This document shows positions 54,664 through 64,000 of a DNA stretch of 64,000 nucleotides, in pieces (the first letter of the stretch is position 1; the number at the start of each line of letters is the position of its first letter). The translations under genes were made by a program, and so were the position numbers. The stretch is taken from the NCBI RefSeq assembly GCF_004799325.1, contig NZ_SSMD01000005.1, positions 62,001-126,000 of the forward strand, given 5' to 3'. The notes beneath the pieces are model-generated. The model made no database searches and was not told the DNA's origin. It saw only the letters and a program-made list of their open reading frames with translations. This DNA is from Thalassobius vesicularis. GTDB taxonomy: Bacteria; Pseudomonadota; Alphaproteobacteria; Rhodobacterales; Rhodobacteraceae.

Positions 54664-56178
54664 TCAGAGGCCGAGTTTTTGCAGAACCAGCGCGTTCACG
54701 GCGGCCGGGTTGGCCTTGCCGCCGGTGGCCTTCATTACCTGACCGACGAACCAGCCCGCCAGTTTCGGGTTCTGCTGAGCCTTTTCGACCTGCGCGGGGT
54801 TGGCGGCGATCACCTCGTCCACGGCAGCCTCGATGGCGCCGGTGTCGGTGACCTGCTTCATGCCGCGCGCATCCACGATTTCCGCCGGGTCACCACCTTC
54901 GGTATAGACGATCTCGAACAGGTCCTTGGCGATCTTGCCCGAGATGTCCCCGGCTTTGATCAGCTTGATGATGCCGGCCAGTTGCGCCGGGCTGACCGGG
55001 CTGTCGGTGATATCGTGGTCTTCTTTCTTCAGACGGCCGAACAGTTCGTTGATGACCCAGTTGGCGGCCAGCTTGCCGTCGCCTGCCTCGGTCACAACCG
55101 CTTCGAAATAGGCGGCGTTCGCCACTTCGGCGGTCAGCACGCTGGCATCGTATTCGGACAGGCCGAAATCACCGACGAAGCGGGCCTTCTTCTCGTCCGG
55201 CAGTTCGGGCAGCGAGGCTTTGATGTCGTCGACCCAGGCCTGCTCGATCTCTAGCGGCAGCAGGTCGGGATCGGGGAAGTAGCGGTAGTCGTGCGCCTCT
55301 TCCTTGGACCGCATCGAGCGGGTCTCGTTCTTGTCCGGGTCATACAGGCGGGTTTCCTGCACGACCGAACCACCGGCTTCGACGATGGCGATCTGGCGGC
55401 GTGCCTCGACCTCGATCGCGGCCTGGATAAAGCGCATCGAGTTCATGTTCTTGATTTCGCAGCGCGTGCCCAGATGGCTGAAATCCTGGGTTTCCTGGTA
55501 CTTCTCGTACGCACCGGGACGGCAGATCGAGACGTTCACGTCCGCCCGCAGGTTGCCGTTCTGCATGTTGCCATCGCAAGTGCCCAGATAGCGCAGGATC
55601 TGGCGCAGCTTGGTCACGTAGGCGGCGGCCTCTTCGGGGCCACGGATGTCGGGGCGGCTGACGATCTCCATCAGGGCCACGCCGGTACGGTTGAAGTCGA
55701 CGAAGGACATGTTCGGGTCCATGTCGTGCACCGATTTGCCGGCGTCCTGTTCCAGGTGGATACGTTCAATGCGGACCAGACGCGCCACGCCGGGGCCCAT
55801 GTCGACCAGGATCTCGCCCTCGCCCACGATCGGGTGATAGAGCTGCGAAATCTGATAGCCCTGCGGCAGGTCCGGGTAGAAATAGTTCTTGCGGTCGAAG
55901 GCGGACCACAGGTTGATCTCGGCCTTCAGGCCCAGCCCGGTGCGGACGGCCTGTTCGACACAATATTCGTTGATGACGGGCAGCATCCCGGGCATCGCCG
56001 CGTCCACGAAGGACACGTTCGAGTTCGGCTCGGCCCCGAATTTGGTCGACGCGCCCGAGAACAGTTTCGCGTTCGAGCTGACCTGGGCGTGGACCTCCAT
56101 ACCGATCACCAGTTCCCAGTCGTGCTTCGCGCCAGCGATCACCTTGGGTTTCGGGGTCTCATAGGTCAGGTCCAGCAT
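54664..56178 (-). CDS. gatB: Asp/Glu-tRNA amidotransferase subunit B
   Basis: This 504-residue protein has [57 protein letters not shown] and [18 protein letters not shown] (shown in part), all hallmarks of GatB, plus the C-terminal YqeY-like tail domain ending [16 protein letters not shown]. In the GatCAB complex it activates and amidates Glu-tRNA(Gln) and/or Asp-tRNA(Asn). gatA and gatC are not in the window. Confidence 0.97.
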   Translation of the reverse strand: MLDLTYETPKPKVIAGAKHDWELVIGMEVHAQVSSNAKLFSGASTKFGAEPNSNVSFVDAAMPGMLPVINEYCVEQAVRTGLGLKAEINLWSAFDRKNYFYPDLPQGYQISQLYHPIVGEGEILVDMGPGVARLVRIERIHLEQDAGKSVHDMDPNMSFVDFNRTGVALMEIVSRPDIRGPEEAAAYVTKLRQILRYLGTCDGNMQNGNLRADVNVSICRPGAYEKYQETQDFSHLGTRCEIKNMNSMRFIQAAIEVEARRQIAIVEAGGSVVQETRLYDPDKNETRSMRSKEEAHDYRYFPDPDLLPLEIEQAWVDDIKASLPELPDEKKARFVGDFGLSEYDASVLTAEVANAAYFEAVVTEAGDGKLAANWVINELFGRLKKEDHDITDSPVSPAQLAGIIKLIKAGDISGKIAKDLFEIVYTEGGDPAEIVDARGMKQVTDTGAIEAAVDEVIAANPAQVEKAQQNPKLAGWFVGQVMKATGGKANPAAVNALVLQKLGL

Positions 56179-56268
56179 CGCATCCGTCCTTTGTCACGGG
56201 AATTGACCCGCGTTCTAGGACAGGGGTGCAAAAGGGGCAAGAGGGGCGATGCCCAAATGCCCGTTCGC

Positions 56269-57564
56269 TTAGGCGCGTGGCTGGATTTGAGGGCCGTTTT
56301 CGCCAAAAACCACGCGCGCACCGTTGCGGATTTCGGTTTCGAAATGTCGCGCGATGCGGCGGAACGCGCTTCCGCGGCCTTTTTCGGCGAGGGACTCGTT
56401 ATAGGTCAGCTCGTGCTCGTCCATCGAATCCCTTTCGGCAAGGGCCCAGACCAGCGGGTGCACTTCGCGCAGGTGGTCCGCCAGAATCCAGTCGAACGCG
56501 CCGCGCAACGCCTCGATCTGTGGCTTATAGGCCGAGCCGCGCAGCCGCGCCGTGTGCATGGTGACGGCACAGAAGGCCGCGAACAGGTTGGCGGTGTGTT
56601 GGTCCTGACGCCGTTCCAGGATGTCGTGCATCCCTTCGATGAACATGTCGGTTTCCAGCAGGTTCAGCACCTCGGGGTCCAGCCGCAGGGCGTCCAGACA
56701 GGTCCAGGCGTAGCCGCCGGCGCCCCAGACATCCTCGGTCAGGGCGGCCATGCGGCGGGCCTGCACCTCTAGCTGTTGATACGATCCGAACCAGCGCGGC
56801 AGCATGAACCGCCCAAAGGCGCGCATGTGGCCGGGGTTGTGCGGGTCCAGGTCGATCAGGTCCTCGTAATCGTCCACCACGCGCGATTGCGGGTTTTGCT
56901 GGGCGGGCAGCATGGCGCAGCGGGCGGCGGCCAATGCAGGGCTGTTCTGTTCGAACGCGTCAAAGCGGTCCAGGATTTCCTCGGCGCTGGACATCAGCGC
57001 GTGAAAGGCGCGGGCCCGCGGTTTCGAGGGTTCCGAGGACGGCTCGATCCCGTGGAACGCCCAGGCCAGATCCTGCAACGCGTGCAAAACGACCAGCGCG
57101 ACACCGTAATCGTTCGGAGCGTCCTCCAGCGCGTATTCCAATTGGGTCAATGCGGGCAGATCCTCGATATCCGAGGCGTCGATCCGACCGGCGCGGATCT
57201 GGCGGATCAGCGGCTCAACCACGTCCGAGCGCGCGCCATAGGACAGCAGATCGCTCAGCGGCATGTCAGCGGCGGTGCGGGCGCGTTTGCGGTCGTGGTT
57301 GCGCAATTCGGCGCCCAACTCCTCCCACATGTCCTGACGCGCCAGGAATTGGCCACGCGAGATGACGTATTCACGGCGCGACTGTTCATGGCTGGTATCC
57401 ATGACCGGGATATCCAGCGCCCGTTGCAGACGGATCGGCATCGGGCCGGGGGACGATTCCTGTATGGGCTTGGCCGGGGCTGCGTCGACGACCCGGGCCG
57501 AGCGTCGCAGCAATCCAACCGAGCCCAATCCAAAACCGGAGCCTCTGGTGAACAGATGTTTCAT
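56269..57564 (-). CDS. conserved-looking protein of unknown function (431 residues)
   Basis: I do not recognise this protein. The codon use matches its neighbours, and a real frame is supported by the absence of other open frames of like quality. It starts with a basic, glycine-rich stretch (MKHLFTRGSGFGLGS), then becomes alpha-helical throughout with many Asp/Glu and Arg and Trp residues (DMWEELGAELRNHDRKRARTAA, ALQDLAWAFHGIEPS and so on, given in part). Helical pairs around residues 95-300 resemble a TPR-like solenoid, without a clear consensus. No signal peptide or transmembrane segment. It lies between gatB and an SDR gene on the same strand. Confidence 0.7.
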   Translation of the reverse strand: MKHLFTRGSGFGLGSVGLLRRSARVVDAAPAKPIQESSPGPMPIRLQRALDIPVMDTSHEQSRREYVISRGQFLARQDMWEELGAELRNHDRKRARTAADMPLSDLLSYGARSDVVEPLIRQIRAGRIDASDIEDLPALTQLEYALEDAPNDYGVALVVLHALQDLAWAFHGIEPSSEPSKPRARAFHALMSSAEEILDRFDAFEQNSPALAAARCAMLPAQQNPQSRVVDDYEDLIDLDPHNPGHMRAFGRFMLPRWFGSYQQLEVQARRMAALTEDVWGAGGYAWTCLDALRLDPEVLNLLETDMFIEGMHDILERRQDQHTANLFAAFCAVTMHTARLRGSAYKPQIEALRGAFDWILADHLREVHPLVWALAERDSMDEHELTYNESLAEKGRGSAFRRIARHFETEIRNGARVVFGENGPQIQPRA

Positions 57565-57701
57565 GTGTGGTCAGTGCGTGTCCAAAAGTGCATTGGACCG
57601 ATATGACCGCAGCTTTCTGTCCGAATAATGGCCAGTTCGGGCTGGTTTTGGGGAAATGCCGTGTGCTGGGTGGCGTCTGGTCGCCATAAGGTAGAGTGGC
57701 C

Positions 57702-58439
57702 CTAGCGCCCCCCGGTGACGTCAATCAGCGCGCGGGTCACGTAGGACGAGTGATCCGACAGCAGCCACAGAATGGCATCCGCCACCTCTTGGGCCGAGCC
57801 TGATCGGCGCATCGGCACCATGTGCGACAGGCGGGCCAGGCGGTCGGGCTCTCCGCCTTTGGCGTGGATTTCCGTCTCGATCAGGCCGGGACGGACGGCG
57901 TTCACGCGAATCCCCTCGGGCGCCAACTCATCCGCCAGACCCAGGGTGAACGTGTCGATCGCGCCCTTGGTGGCGGCATAGTCCACGTATTGGTTGCCCG
58001 ACCCCAGCCGCGCAGCGGCCGACGACACGTTGACGATATGGCCGGACTGTCCGCAGCGCCGCATGTGGGCAACGGCCCCTTTCGCCACCAGCATCGCACC
58101 CACGACGTTGACGGCAAAGATGTTGGTCAGCCGCTCGGCCGTCAGATCGGCGATCGAGGCGGTCGGCCCCACAACACCGGCGTTGTTGACCAGATGGATG
58201 GGGCAGGCGGGGTCGATCTCGCTAAACATCCGGTCGATCTGCTCCGGCTGGCCGACATCGCAGCGGATGATCTGGGCGCGCTGACCTGCGGCCTTGACCG
58301 CTGCCGCCGTTGCCTCGGCCCCCGCGCGGTCGCTGTTATACGTCAGAATGATGTCATGGCCGCGCTCGGCCGCCATAACCGCGCAAGCCGCGCCGATACC
58401 CGCGCTACCGCCGGTGATAAGAATGGTGTGATGTGACAT
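57702..58439 (-). CDS. short-chain dehydrogenase/reductase
   Basis: This 245-residue classical SDR has the cofactor loop TGGSAGIG at residues 9-16, NNAG at 85-88, catalytic Ser139/140, Tyr154 and Lys158 (YAATK) and the PGLIETEIHA segment after the active site. It resembles 3-oxoacyl-ACP reductase/glucose dehydrogenase-like enzymes, with NADP more likely because of the small, polar residues after the second strand. The substrate is unknown. Confidence 0.9.
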   Translation of the reverse strand: MSHHTILITGGSAGIGAACAVMAAERGHDIILTYNSDRAGAEATAAAVKAAGQRAQIIRCDVGQPEQIDRMFSEIDPACPIHLVNNAGVVGPTASIADLTAERLTNIFAVNVVGAMLVAKGAVAHMRRCGQSGHIVNVSSAAARLGSGNQYVDYAATKGAIDTFTLGLADELAPEGIRVNAVRPGLIETEIHAKGGEPDRLARLSHMVPMRRSGSAQEVADAILWLLSDHSSYVTRALIDVTGGR

Positions 58440-58464
58440 GATCTTCTCCTCCCAAATGGGAGTT

Positions 58465-58908
58465 TCAGGTCAGTGTGATCTTGGCGTCAACCCGGATTGG
58501 TCGCCCATTGAACCAGCGGCGCAATACCGGGGCTGCGGGCAGGCAGGTCAGAGGCAGTTGCACCTTGCGCCCGCCGGACAGTTCCAGATGCGGGGCGCGC
58601 GCATAGAAGGGCGCAGCCCGTGCGCCCACGGCGCGGATGCCCGTCAGCGGAAAGGTCCAGTGCTTTTGCCCGTAATAGACGTTCAGATGCGTGTCCGTCA
58701 TCCACGCGCCCGAGCTTTTGCGGTTCAGCAATTCACGCAGGAATGCCGCGCTGGCCAGCGCCACTGTGCCGATCAGCAGGATCATCTGCCAGTCGGGCAA
58801 CACGCGCGCCATGATGAACATCACGCCCCACGCCAGCAGCAACGTAACGCCGCCAGCGATGTGCAATGGGTCCAACCCGCGCCAATGATATTCCGCAATC
58901 CTGTTCAT
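58465..58908 (-). CDS. small membrane protein of unknown function
   Basis: This 147-residue protein has two transmembrane helices (HIAGGVTLLLAWGVMFIMA and WQMILLIGTVALASAAFL) followed by a beta-rich cytoplasmic domain (AWMTDTHLNVYYGQKHWTFPL, KVQLPLTCLPAA) that looks like a bacterial PH-type domain. I cannot assign a family with certainty. It lies 25 bp upstream of the SDR gene on the same strand. Start uncertain: ATG 58908 is chosen, but the frame is open to 58953. Confidence 0.65.
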   Translation of the reverse strand: MNRIAEYHWRGLDPLHIAGGVTLLLAWGVMFIMARVLPDWQMILLIGTVALASAAFLRELLNRKSSGAWMTDTHLNVYYGQKHWTFPLTGIRAVGARAAPFYARAPHLELSGGRKVQLPLTCLPAAPVLRRWFNGRPIRVDAKITLT

Positions 58909-59037
58909 GACTTCAGTATGACGCCTGAGGAATGGCAAAAATACGGTTAACAACCGGCCGCATCGGTCACTTCCGGTGTTTTTTCCGTGTCCTGTTGCGC
59001 GCAGGCTTCAGTTCGATTGCGTATGGTCCTCAGGCAG

Positions 59038-61590
59038 TTACGCCTTTCGTATACGTTCGACCATTTCGCGGGTGTCGCGGCTGAGGGTGTCGATTTCCAG
59101 GATGCGGTCCAGCTGTGTCGCGATCAGCGCCTGCCGGTCCGCATCGTAGCGCCGCCACGTTTCGAAGGCCGAGCACATCCGCGCCGTGGTCTGCGGGTTC
59201 AGCGGGTCCAGCTGGATCAGCCAGTCGGCCAGCAGCGCATAGCCCTTACCGCTGGCGTGGTGGAACCCGGCGGGGCTCATGGCCAGTGCGCCAAGGGTGG
59301 CGCGGAACCGGTTGGGGTTCTTCATCGTGAAGTCGGGGTGCTGCGTCAGCGCGGCGGTGACATCGGCGGCCTGATCGGGGTCGGCCTGCACGATCTGCAT
59401 GGTGAACCATTTGTCGATCACCAGCCGGTCGTGTTTCCACCGCTCATAGAAGGCTTTCGTGGCTGCCTGACCCTTGCCCGCCGACAGCAGGCAGCCAAAG
59501 GCGGCCAGTTGCTGGGTCATGTTGTCGGCCGCGTCATATTGCTTTTGCGCTTGGGCTCCGCCGTCCAGTCGGCTCAGCAGCGCCAGTGCCGCATTCGCCA
59601 GCGCCCGCGCGCCGGATTGCTCGGCATCGGGCTGAAAGGGCGCGTCCACCTGGTATTGCGCGTAGATCCGGGGCAGCAGGTCTTGCATGTGCTGGGCGGT
59701 GGCCTGGCGCAGGGTTTCCAGCGCCTGCCAGATCGCTTGCGGATCGGGGATCTCGCCCAGATCGACCAGCGCCTGAGCCAGATCGTCCTGGCTGGGCAGG
59801 CCCATCGCCAACGCGCGGAAGGCCGGGTCTTGCGCATCGTCGCGCACGACGGCCGTCAGAGCCTCCAGATAGGCCATGTCGGGCGCGGCGCTGTCGCGGA
59901 TCATGTGCAGCAGCCCGTCGCGGGCCAGCGCACGGCCGGATTCCCACTTGTTGAACGGGTCGGTGTCATGGGCCAGCAGAAAGGCGCGTTCCTCGTTCGT
60001 GGTGTCTCGCTGCAAGATCACCGGGGCCGAGAAGCCGCGCAGGATCGACGGCACCGGACGCACCGCCAGCCCGTCGAAGGCAAAGCTCTGCTCGGCCTCG
60101 GTCATCTCCAGCACGGTCGTTGGGACAACCTCGTCGCCATTGGGGTTCAGCAGGCCCACGGCGATGGGGATCACGCGGGGGTCTTTGACCGGTTGGCTGG
60201 GCGTGGGCGGCGTGGACTGGCGGAACGTCAGGGTATAGGTGCCGTCGGCATACTCCTCGCTGACCGACAGGCGCGGGGTGCCGGCCTGCGAATACCAGCG
60301 TTTGAACTGGCTCAGGTCGCGGCCGGTGGCGTCCTCGAACACCTGTAGCCAATCCTCGATCGTGGCGGCGTCGCCGTCGTGGCGGTCGAAGTACAAATTC
60401 AGCGCGTTTTCGTACGCTTCGTCCCCGACCAGCGTCTTCAGCATCCCGATCAGCTCGGCCCCTTTTTCGTAGACGGTGGCGGTGTAGAAGTTGTTGATCT
60501 CGACAAAGCTCTCGGGGCGCACGGGATGCGCCAGCGGGCCGTTATCCTCGCGGAACTGGCGGGCGCGCAGCTGGATGACGTCGCTGATCCGCTTCACCGG
60601 GGCCGAGCGCATGTCGGCGGTGAACTGGCTGTCGCGGAACACCGTCAACCCCTCTTTCAGGCACAGCTGGAACCAGTCGCGGCAGGTGATGCGGTTGCCG
60701 GTCCAGTTGTGGAAATACTCGTGCGCGATGATCGCCTCGATCCGCTCGAAATTCATGTCGGTCGAGGTGTCGGGCGAGGCCAGAACGCAGGAGGAGTTGA
60801 AGATGTTCAGCCCCTTGTTCTCCATCGCGCCCATGTTGAAATCGTCCACCGCGACGATGTTGAAGATATCGAGGTCGTATTCGCGGCCATAGACATCTTC
60901 GTCCCATTTCATGGACTTCTTCAGCGCCTCCATGCCAAAGGCGCACTTATCCTCGTCACCGGGGCGGACCCAGATGTTCAGCTCGACTGGCTTACCGGAT
61001 TTGGTGGTGAATGTGTCGGGGTGGTTCAGCAATTCGCCTCCAACCAGCGCGAACAGGTAGGCCGGTTTGGGCCAGGGGTCGTGCCATTCGGCCCAGCCGT
61101 CGCCCTGCGCCACCGGGTTGCCGTTGGACAGAAGGACAGGCAGGTCGCCCTCGATGCGGACGGTGAAAACACTCATCACGTCGGGACGGTCGGGGTAATA
61201 GGTGATCTTGCGGAAGCCCTCGGCCTCGCACTGTGTGCAGTACATGCCGTTGGACATGTAAAGCCCTTCCAGCGCGGTGTTGGTTTCGGGGCTGATCTCG
61301 ACCTCGGTCTCGAACACGAACGGAGCGTCGGGGACGTCCAGCCGCAGGCCGGTCGGCGTCAGCTCTGGTGAGACCGCGGCCCCGTCCAGTTTCGCGTCAA
61401 TCAGGCTCAGCTGCTCGCCATGCAGAAAGAAGTCGCGCGATTGCGCCGCCGGGTTGGGCCGGAACGCGATCCGGCTGATGACGCGCGTCGCGGTCGGGGC
61501 CAGACGGAATGTCAGGTGCACCGAGTCCACGATGAACCCGAAGGGCTGGTAGTCGGACAGGTAGATCGTCTGCGGTGCGGCGTCTTTCAT
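59038..61590 (-). CDS. pepN: aminopeptidase N (M1 metallopeptidase)
   Basis: This 850-residue protein has the exopeptidase motif GAMEN at residues 254-258 and the zinc site HEYFH at 290-294 with Glu313 as third ligand (LKEGLTVFRD). The length and the C-terminal helical superhelix match E. coli-type PepN. It removes N-terminal residues from cytosolic peptides. It is divergent from the DUF2256 gene; the 128 bp between them must hold both promoters. Confidence 0.96.
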   Translation of the reverse strand: MKDAAPQTIYLSDYQPFGFIVDSVHLTFRLAPTATRVISRIAFRPNPAAQSRDFFLHGEQLSLIDAKLDGAAVSPELTPTGLRLDVPDAPFVFETEVEISPETNTALEGLYMSNGMYCTQCEAEGFRKITYYPDRPDVMSVFTVRIEGDLPVLLSNGNPVAQGDGWAEWHDPWPKPAYLFALVGGELLNHPDTFTTKSGKPVELNIWVRPGDEDKCAFGMEALKKSMKWDEDVYGREYDLDIFNIVAVDDFNMGAMENKGLNIFNSSCVLASPDTSTDMNFERIEAIIAHEYFHNWTGNRITCRDWFQLCLKEGLTVFRDSQFTADMRSAPVKRISDVIQLRARQFREDNGPLAHPVRPESFVEINNFYTATVYEKGAELIGMLKTLVGDEAYENALNLYFDRHDGDAATIEDWLQVFEDATGRDLSQFKRWYSQAGTPRLSVSEEYADGTYTLTFRQSTPPTPSQPVKDPRVIPIAVGLLNPNGDEVVPTTVLEMTEAEQSFAFDGLAVRPVPSILRGFSAPVILQRDTTNEERAFLLAHDTDPFNKWESGRALARDGLLHMIRDSAAPDMAYLEALTAVVRDDAQDPAFRALAMGLPSQDDLAQALVDLGEIPDPQAIWQALETLRQATAQHMQDLLPRIYAQYQVDAPFQPDAEQSGARALANAALALLSRLDGGAQAQKQYDAADNMTQQLAAFGCLLSAGKGQAATKAFYERWKHDRLVIDKWFTMQIVQADPDQAADVTAALTQHPDFTMKNPNRFRATLGALAMSPAGFHHASGKGYALLADWLIQLDPLNPQTTARMCSAFETWRRYDADRQALIATQLDRILEIDTLSRDTREMVERIRKA

Positions 61591-61718
61591 CGTGGTCTCC
61601 GGTCTGGTGTCGGCCAGACGTTAGGACGCCGGGCAGGGGGCTTCAATGGCGGATGCGCATCCCTTTTCGTGGCGCGGGTTGCGGCTAGATCTGCTGTGAA
61701 CGGGCCAGAATGGGGGGA

Positions 61719-61883
61719 ATGCCGGTGAAACAGCGTAAGAAAGCGGATTTGCCGACGAAAATCTGCGTCACCTGCGGACGACCGTTTGCGTGGCGGCGAA
61801 AATGGGCGAAGGTCTGGGATGAGGTGCGCTATTGCTCGGACCGGTGCCGGCAGGCGCGCGGAACCGCGCGAAACGGCACATGA
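61719..61883 (+). CDS. DUF2256 small zinc-ribbon-like protein
   Basis: This 54-residue protein carries the whole DUF2256 pattern: KKADLPTKICVTCGRPFAWR, then WAKVWDEVRYCSDRCRQAR. Four cysteines in two pairs (CVTC and CSDRC) probably bind zinc. The function is unknown. The gene is short but its residues match the family so closely that I take it as real. Start uncertain: ATG 61719 or the in-frame ATG 61710 (three more residues). Confidence 0.88.
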   Translation: MPVKQRKKADLPTKICVTCGRPFAWRRKWAKVWDEVRYCSDRCRQARGTARNGT

Positions 61884-61946
61884 GCGGGATTGTTTTAAGA
61901 TTTTTGAAGCATCTTCGGCTAAATTGGTAATATTATTTGACCACTC

Positions 61947-61975
61947 TTGTTGCCTATAGGAAACTTCCGTTCTAT
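61947..61975 (+). promoter_or_regulatory. candidate promoter of malate synthase G
   Basis: TTGTTG (61947-61952) and TTCTAT (61970-61975) are 17 bases apart, about 35 bp before the ATG. The AT-rich stretch directly upstream (TTGGTAATATTATTTGACCA) has partial dyad symmetry and might be an operator. Confidence 0.4.
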
Positions 61976-62010
61976 TGAGAAACACGACTCAGGGAAATCA
62001 GGGGGACGAG

Positions 62011-64000
62011 ATGACGATCCGGATCGAAAAATACGGGCTTCAGGTGGCGGAACAGCTGGTTGCCTTCGTCGAGGGCGAGGCGCTGCCGGGCACTGGCGTT
62101 CAGGCCGATGCCTTTTGGGCTGGCCTGTCTGCGCTGGCGCATGAGCTGGGGCCGAAGAACCGAGCCTTGCTGGAAAAGCGCGAAGCGTTTCAGCAGAAAC
62201 TGGACGATTGGCACGTCAAGCATCGCGGCAAACCCCATGATGCCGCCGCCTACACCGCGTTTCTGAACGAGATCGGCTACCTGGTGCCCGAAGGCCCGGA
62301 GTTCCAGATCGAAACCGCGGGTGTCGACCCCGAGATCGCCGAGGTTCCCGGCCCCCAACTGGTGGTTCCGATCACCAACGCGCGCTTTGCGCTGAATGCC
62401 GCGAATGCGCGGTGGGGGTCTTTGTATGACGCCCTTTATGGTACGGACGCCTTGGGCGATCTGCCGACGGGCAAGGGCTATGACGCCGGGCGTGGCGGAC
62501 GCGTGATCGCCTGGGGCCGTCAGTTCCTGGACGATGCGGTGCCGCTGGCCTCGGGCTCGTGGTCGCAGATCGCGGGTATCGCGGTCGAGGGCGGAAAGCT
62601 GGTGCCGGAACTGGCGCAGCCCGAGGGGTTCCTGGGCTACCAGGGCGACGCGGCCAAACCGACGGCCATCCTGCTGCGCCATAACGGGCTGCATATCGTC
62701 ATCGACATCGACCCGACTAGCCCGATTGGCAGCGGTGACGCGGCGGGCATTTCGGACATCCGTCTGGAATCCGCCATGTCCACCATCATGGACTGCGAAG
62801 ATTCAGTCGCCGCCGTGGATGCCGAGGACAAGGCGCTGGCCTATCGCAACTGGCTGGGCCTGATGAAGGGCGACCTGACCGAGACCTTCGAGAAGGGCGG
62901 CAAGGCGATGACCCGCCGCATGGCCCCTGACCTGAGTTTTACCGGGGCGGACGGGCAGCCGCTGGTGCTGAAGGGGCGCTCGCTGATGCTGGTGCGCAAC
63001 GTGGGGCACCTGATGACCAACCCGGCGGTGCTGGACCGCGACGGGCACGAGATCGGCGAAGGGCTGATGGATGCGCTGTGCACGACGCTGATCGCGATGC
63101 ATGACCTGCGCAAGACCGACGGCGCGCGCAACTCGCTGCATGGTTCGGTCTATGTGGTGAAGCCCAAGATGCATGGGCCGGAAGAAGTGGCTTTTGCGGA
63201 CGAGATTTTCTCGAAGGTCGAGGACATTCTGGGCCTGCCGCAATACACCGTCAAACTGGGCATCATGGACGAAGAGCGCCGGACCTCGGCCAACCTGAAG
63301 GAATGCATCCGGGCGGCAAAGCACCGGGTGGCGTTCATCAACACCGGGTTCCTGGACCGGACGGGGGACGAGATTCACACCTCGATGGAGGCGGGGCCGT
63401 TCCTGCCGAAAGGCGAGATGAAAACCACCCCGTGGATCCTGTCCTACGAGGATCGCAACGTGGATATCGGCTTGGCTTGCGGCCTGCAGGGCAAGGCGCA
63501 GATCGGCAAGGGCATGTGGGCGATGCCCGACATGATGGCGGACATGCTGAAGGCCAAGATCGGCCATCCGATGGCGGGTGCGAACTGCGCCTGGGTGCCG
63601 TCGCCCACCGCCGCCACGCTGCATGCTACGCATTATCACAAGGTCGACGTGAAGGCGCGTCAGGCCGAGATCAAGGCAGGCGGGCCGCGCGGCACGCTGG
63701 CCGATCTGCTGACGATCCCGGTCGCGACGGGGCGCAACTTCAGCGACGAGGAAATCACCCGCGAGATCGAGAACAACGCGCAGGGCATCCTGGGCTACGT
63801 GGTGCGCTGGGTGGACCAGGGTGTCGGGTGCTCGAAAGTTCCGGATATCCATGATGTCGGGCTGATGGAGGACCGGGCGACGTGCCGGATTTCCTCGCAG
63901 GCGCTGGCGAACTGGCTGCATCACGGTGTGGTCAGCCAAGAGCGGGTGATGGCCGCGATGCGCAAGATGGCGGCCGTCGTGGACCGTCAGAACGCGGGCG
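62011..64000 (+). CDS. glcB: malate synthase G, N-terminal 663 residues
   Basis: The frame is open from ATG 62011 (GGGGGACGAG just before it) to the window end. The protein has [57 protein letters not shown] (in part), [16 protein letters not shown]-type and [18 protein letters not shown], all of the single-chain G isoform. MSG condenses glyoxylate with acetyl-CoA to malate in the cytosol. About 60 C-terminal residues lie beyond the window, given the usual length near 720. It links glycolate and glyoxylate use to the TCA cycle. Confidence 0.96.
   Translation, partial: MTIRIEKYGLQVAEQLVAFVEGEALPGTGVQADAFWAGLSALAHELGPKNRALLEKREAFQQKLDDWHVKHRGKPHDAAAYTAFLNEIGYLVPEGPEFQIETAGVDPEIAEVPGPQLVVPITNARFALNAANARWGSLYDALYGTDALGDLPTGKGYDAGRGGRVIAWGRQFLDDAVPLASGSWSQIAGIAVEGGKLVPELAQPEGFLGYQGDAAKPTAILLRHNGLHIVIDIDPTSPIGSGDAAGISDIRLESAMSTIMDCEDSVAAVDAEDKALAYRNWLGLMKGDLTETFEKGGKAMTRRMAPDLSFTGADGQPLVLKGRSLMLVRNVGHLMTNPAVLDRDGHEIGEGLMDALCTTLIAMHDLRKTDGARNSLHGSVYVVKPKMHGPEEVAFADEIFSKVEDILGLPQYTVKLGIMDEERRTSANLKECIRAAKHRVAFINTGFLDRTGDEIHTSMEAGPFLPKGEMKTTPWILSYEDRNVDIGLACGLQGKAQIGKGMWAMPDMMADMLKAKIGHPMAGANCAWVPSPTAATLHATHYHKVDVKARQAEIKAGGPRGTLADLLTIPVATGRNFSDEEITREIENNAQGILGYVVRWVDQGVGCSKVPDIHDVGLMEDRATCRISSQALANWLHHGVVSQERVMAAMRKMAAVVDRQNAG

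Overview
The window is high-GC chromosomal DNA from an alphaproteobacterium, most likely a member of the Rhodobacteraceae (Roseobacter group). The evidence is the gene content and order: a complete dcw (division and cell wall) cluster with a DUF2484 gene beside murB, aerobic cobaltochelatase genes cobS and cobT, a Suv3-like helicase next to an Hsp15-like gene, fdxA and carD, and above all a DUF1127 gene followed by a cluster of CCTCCTCCC-loop hairpins. That last arrangement is the CcsR/cuckoo RNA locus known from Rhodobacter sphaeroides. Nearly every gene can be assigned to a family. There is no prophage, transposon, CRISPR array or toxin-antitoxin pair.

Layout. 1-5.4 kb: the end of an FAH-family hydrolase, an SCP2 gene and an alpha/beta-hydrolase gene on the minus strand, a TPR protein, a Suv3-like RNA helicase and an Hsp15-like protein. 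5.4-7.1 kb: ferredoxin fdxA, the transcription factor carD and two identical tRNA-Gly(GCC) genes, each with its own promoter. 7.2-14.6 kb: pyruvate carboxylase, an LldD-type FMN enzyme and a UvrD helicase. 14.6-15.5 kb: the minus-strand ccaF1-like DUF1127 gene with a heat-shock-type promoter, followed by eight hairpins that group into four paired sRNAs. 15.6-16.7 kb: the Fe-S carrier mrp. 16.7-17.4 kb: a long mraZ leader with helically phased GGGA arrays, two DnaA boxes and a terminator-like hairpin matching the position of the sRNA UpsM.

17.4-41.2 kb is the dcw cluster: mraZ, rsmH, ftsL, ftsI, murE, murF, mraY, murD, [minus-strand flavoprotein], ftsW, murG, murC, [APC permease, DUF2484], murB, ddl, ftsQ, ftsA, ftsZ, then lpxC and bamD. 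The genes make peptidoglycan precursors (MurC-F, Ddl, MraY, MurG), polymerise and cross-link them at the septum (FtsW, FtsI) and assemble the Z ring (FtsZ, FtsA, FtsQ, FtsL); lpxC and bamD add outer-membrane biogenesis. Many neighbours overlap by 1-14 bases, which suggests translational coupling.

41.2-64 kb holds recN, a GlcD-type dehydrogenase, a ClC channel, a DUF427 gene, an M24 aminopeptidase, cobT, a glycosyltransferase-like gene, a small secreted protein, cobS, a J-domain protein, a DUF4177 protein, a thioesterase, gatB, a 431-residue protein of unknown function, an SDR oxidoreductase, a small membrane protein, pepN, a 54-residue DUF2256 protein, and the first 90% or so of malate synthase G.

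The most notable signals lie between genes: the four-member CcsR/cuckoo cluster, the 10-bp-periodic GGGA arrays upstream of mraZ, a composite dispersed repeat that supplies the murD stop codon and the ribosome-binding site of a permease, and a perfect TTAA-N7-TTAA box in the lpxC leader.
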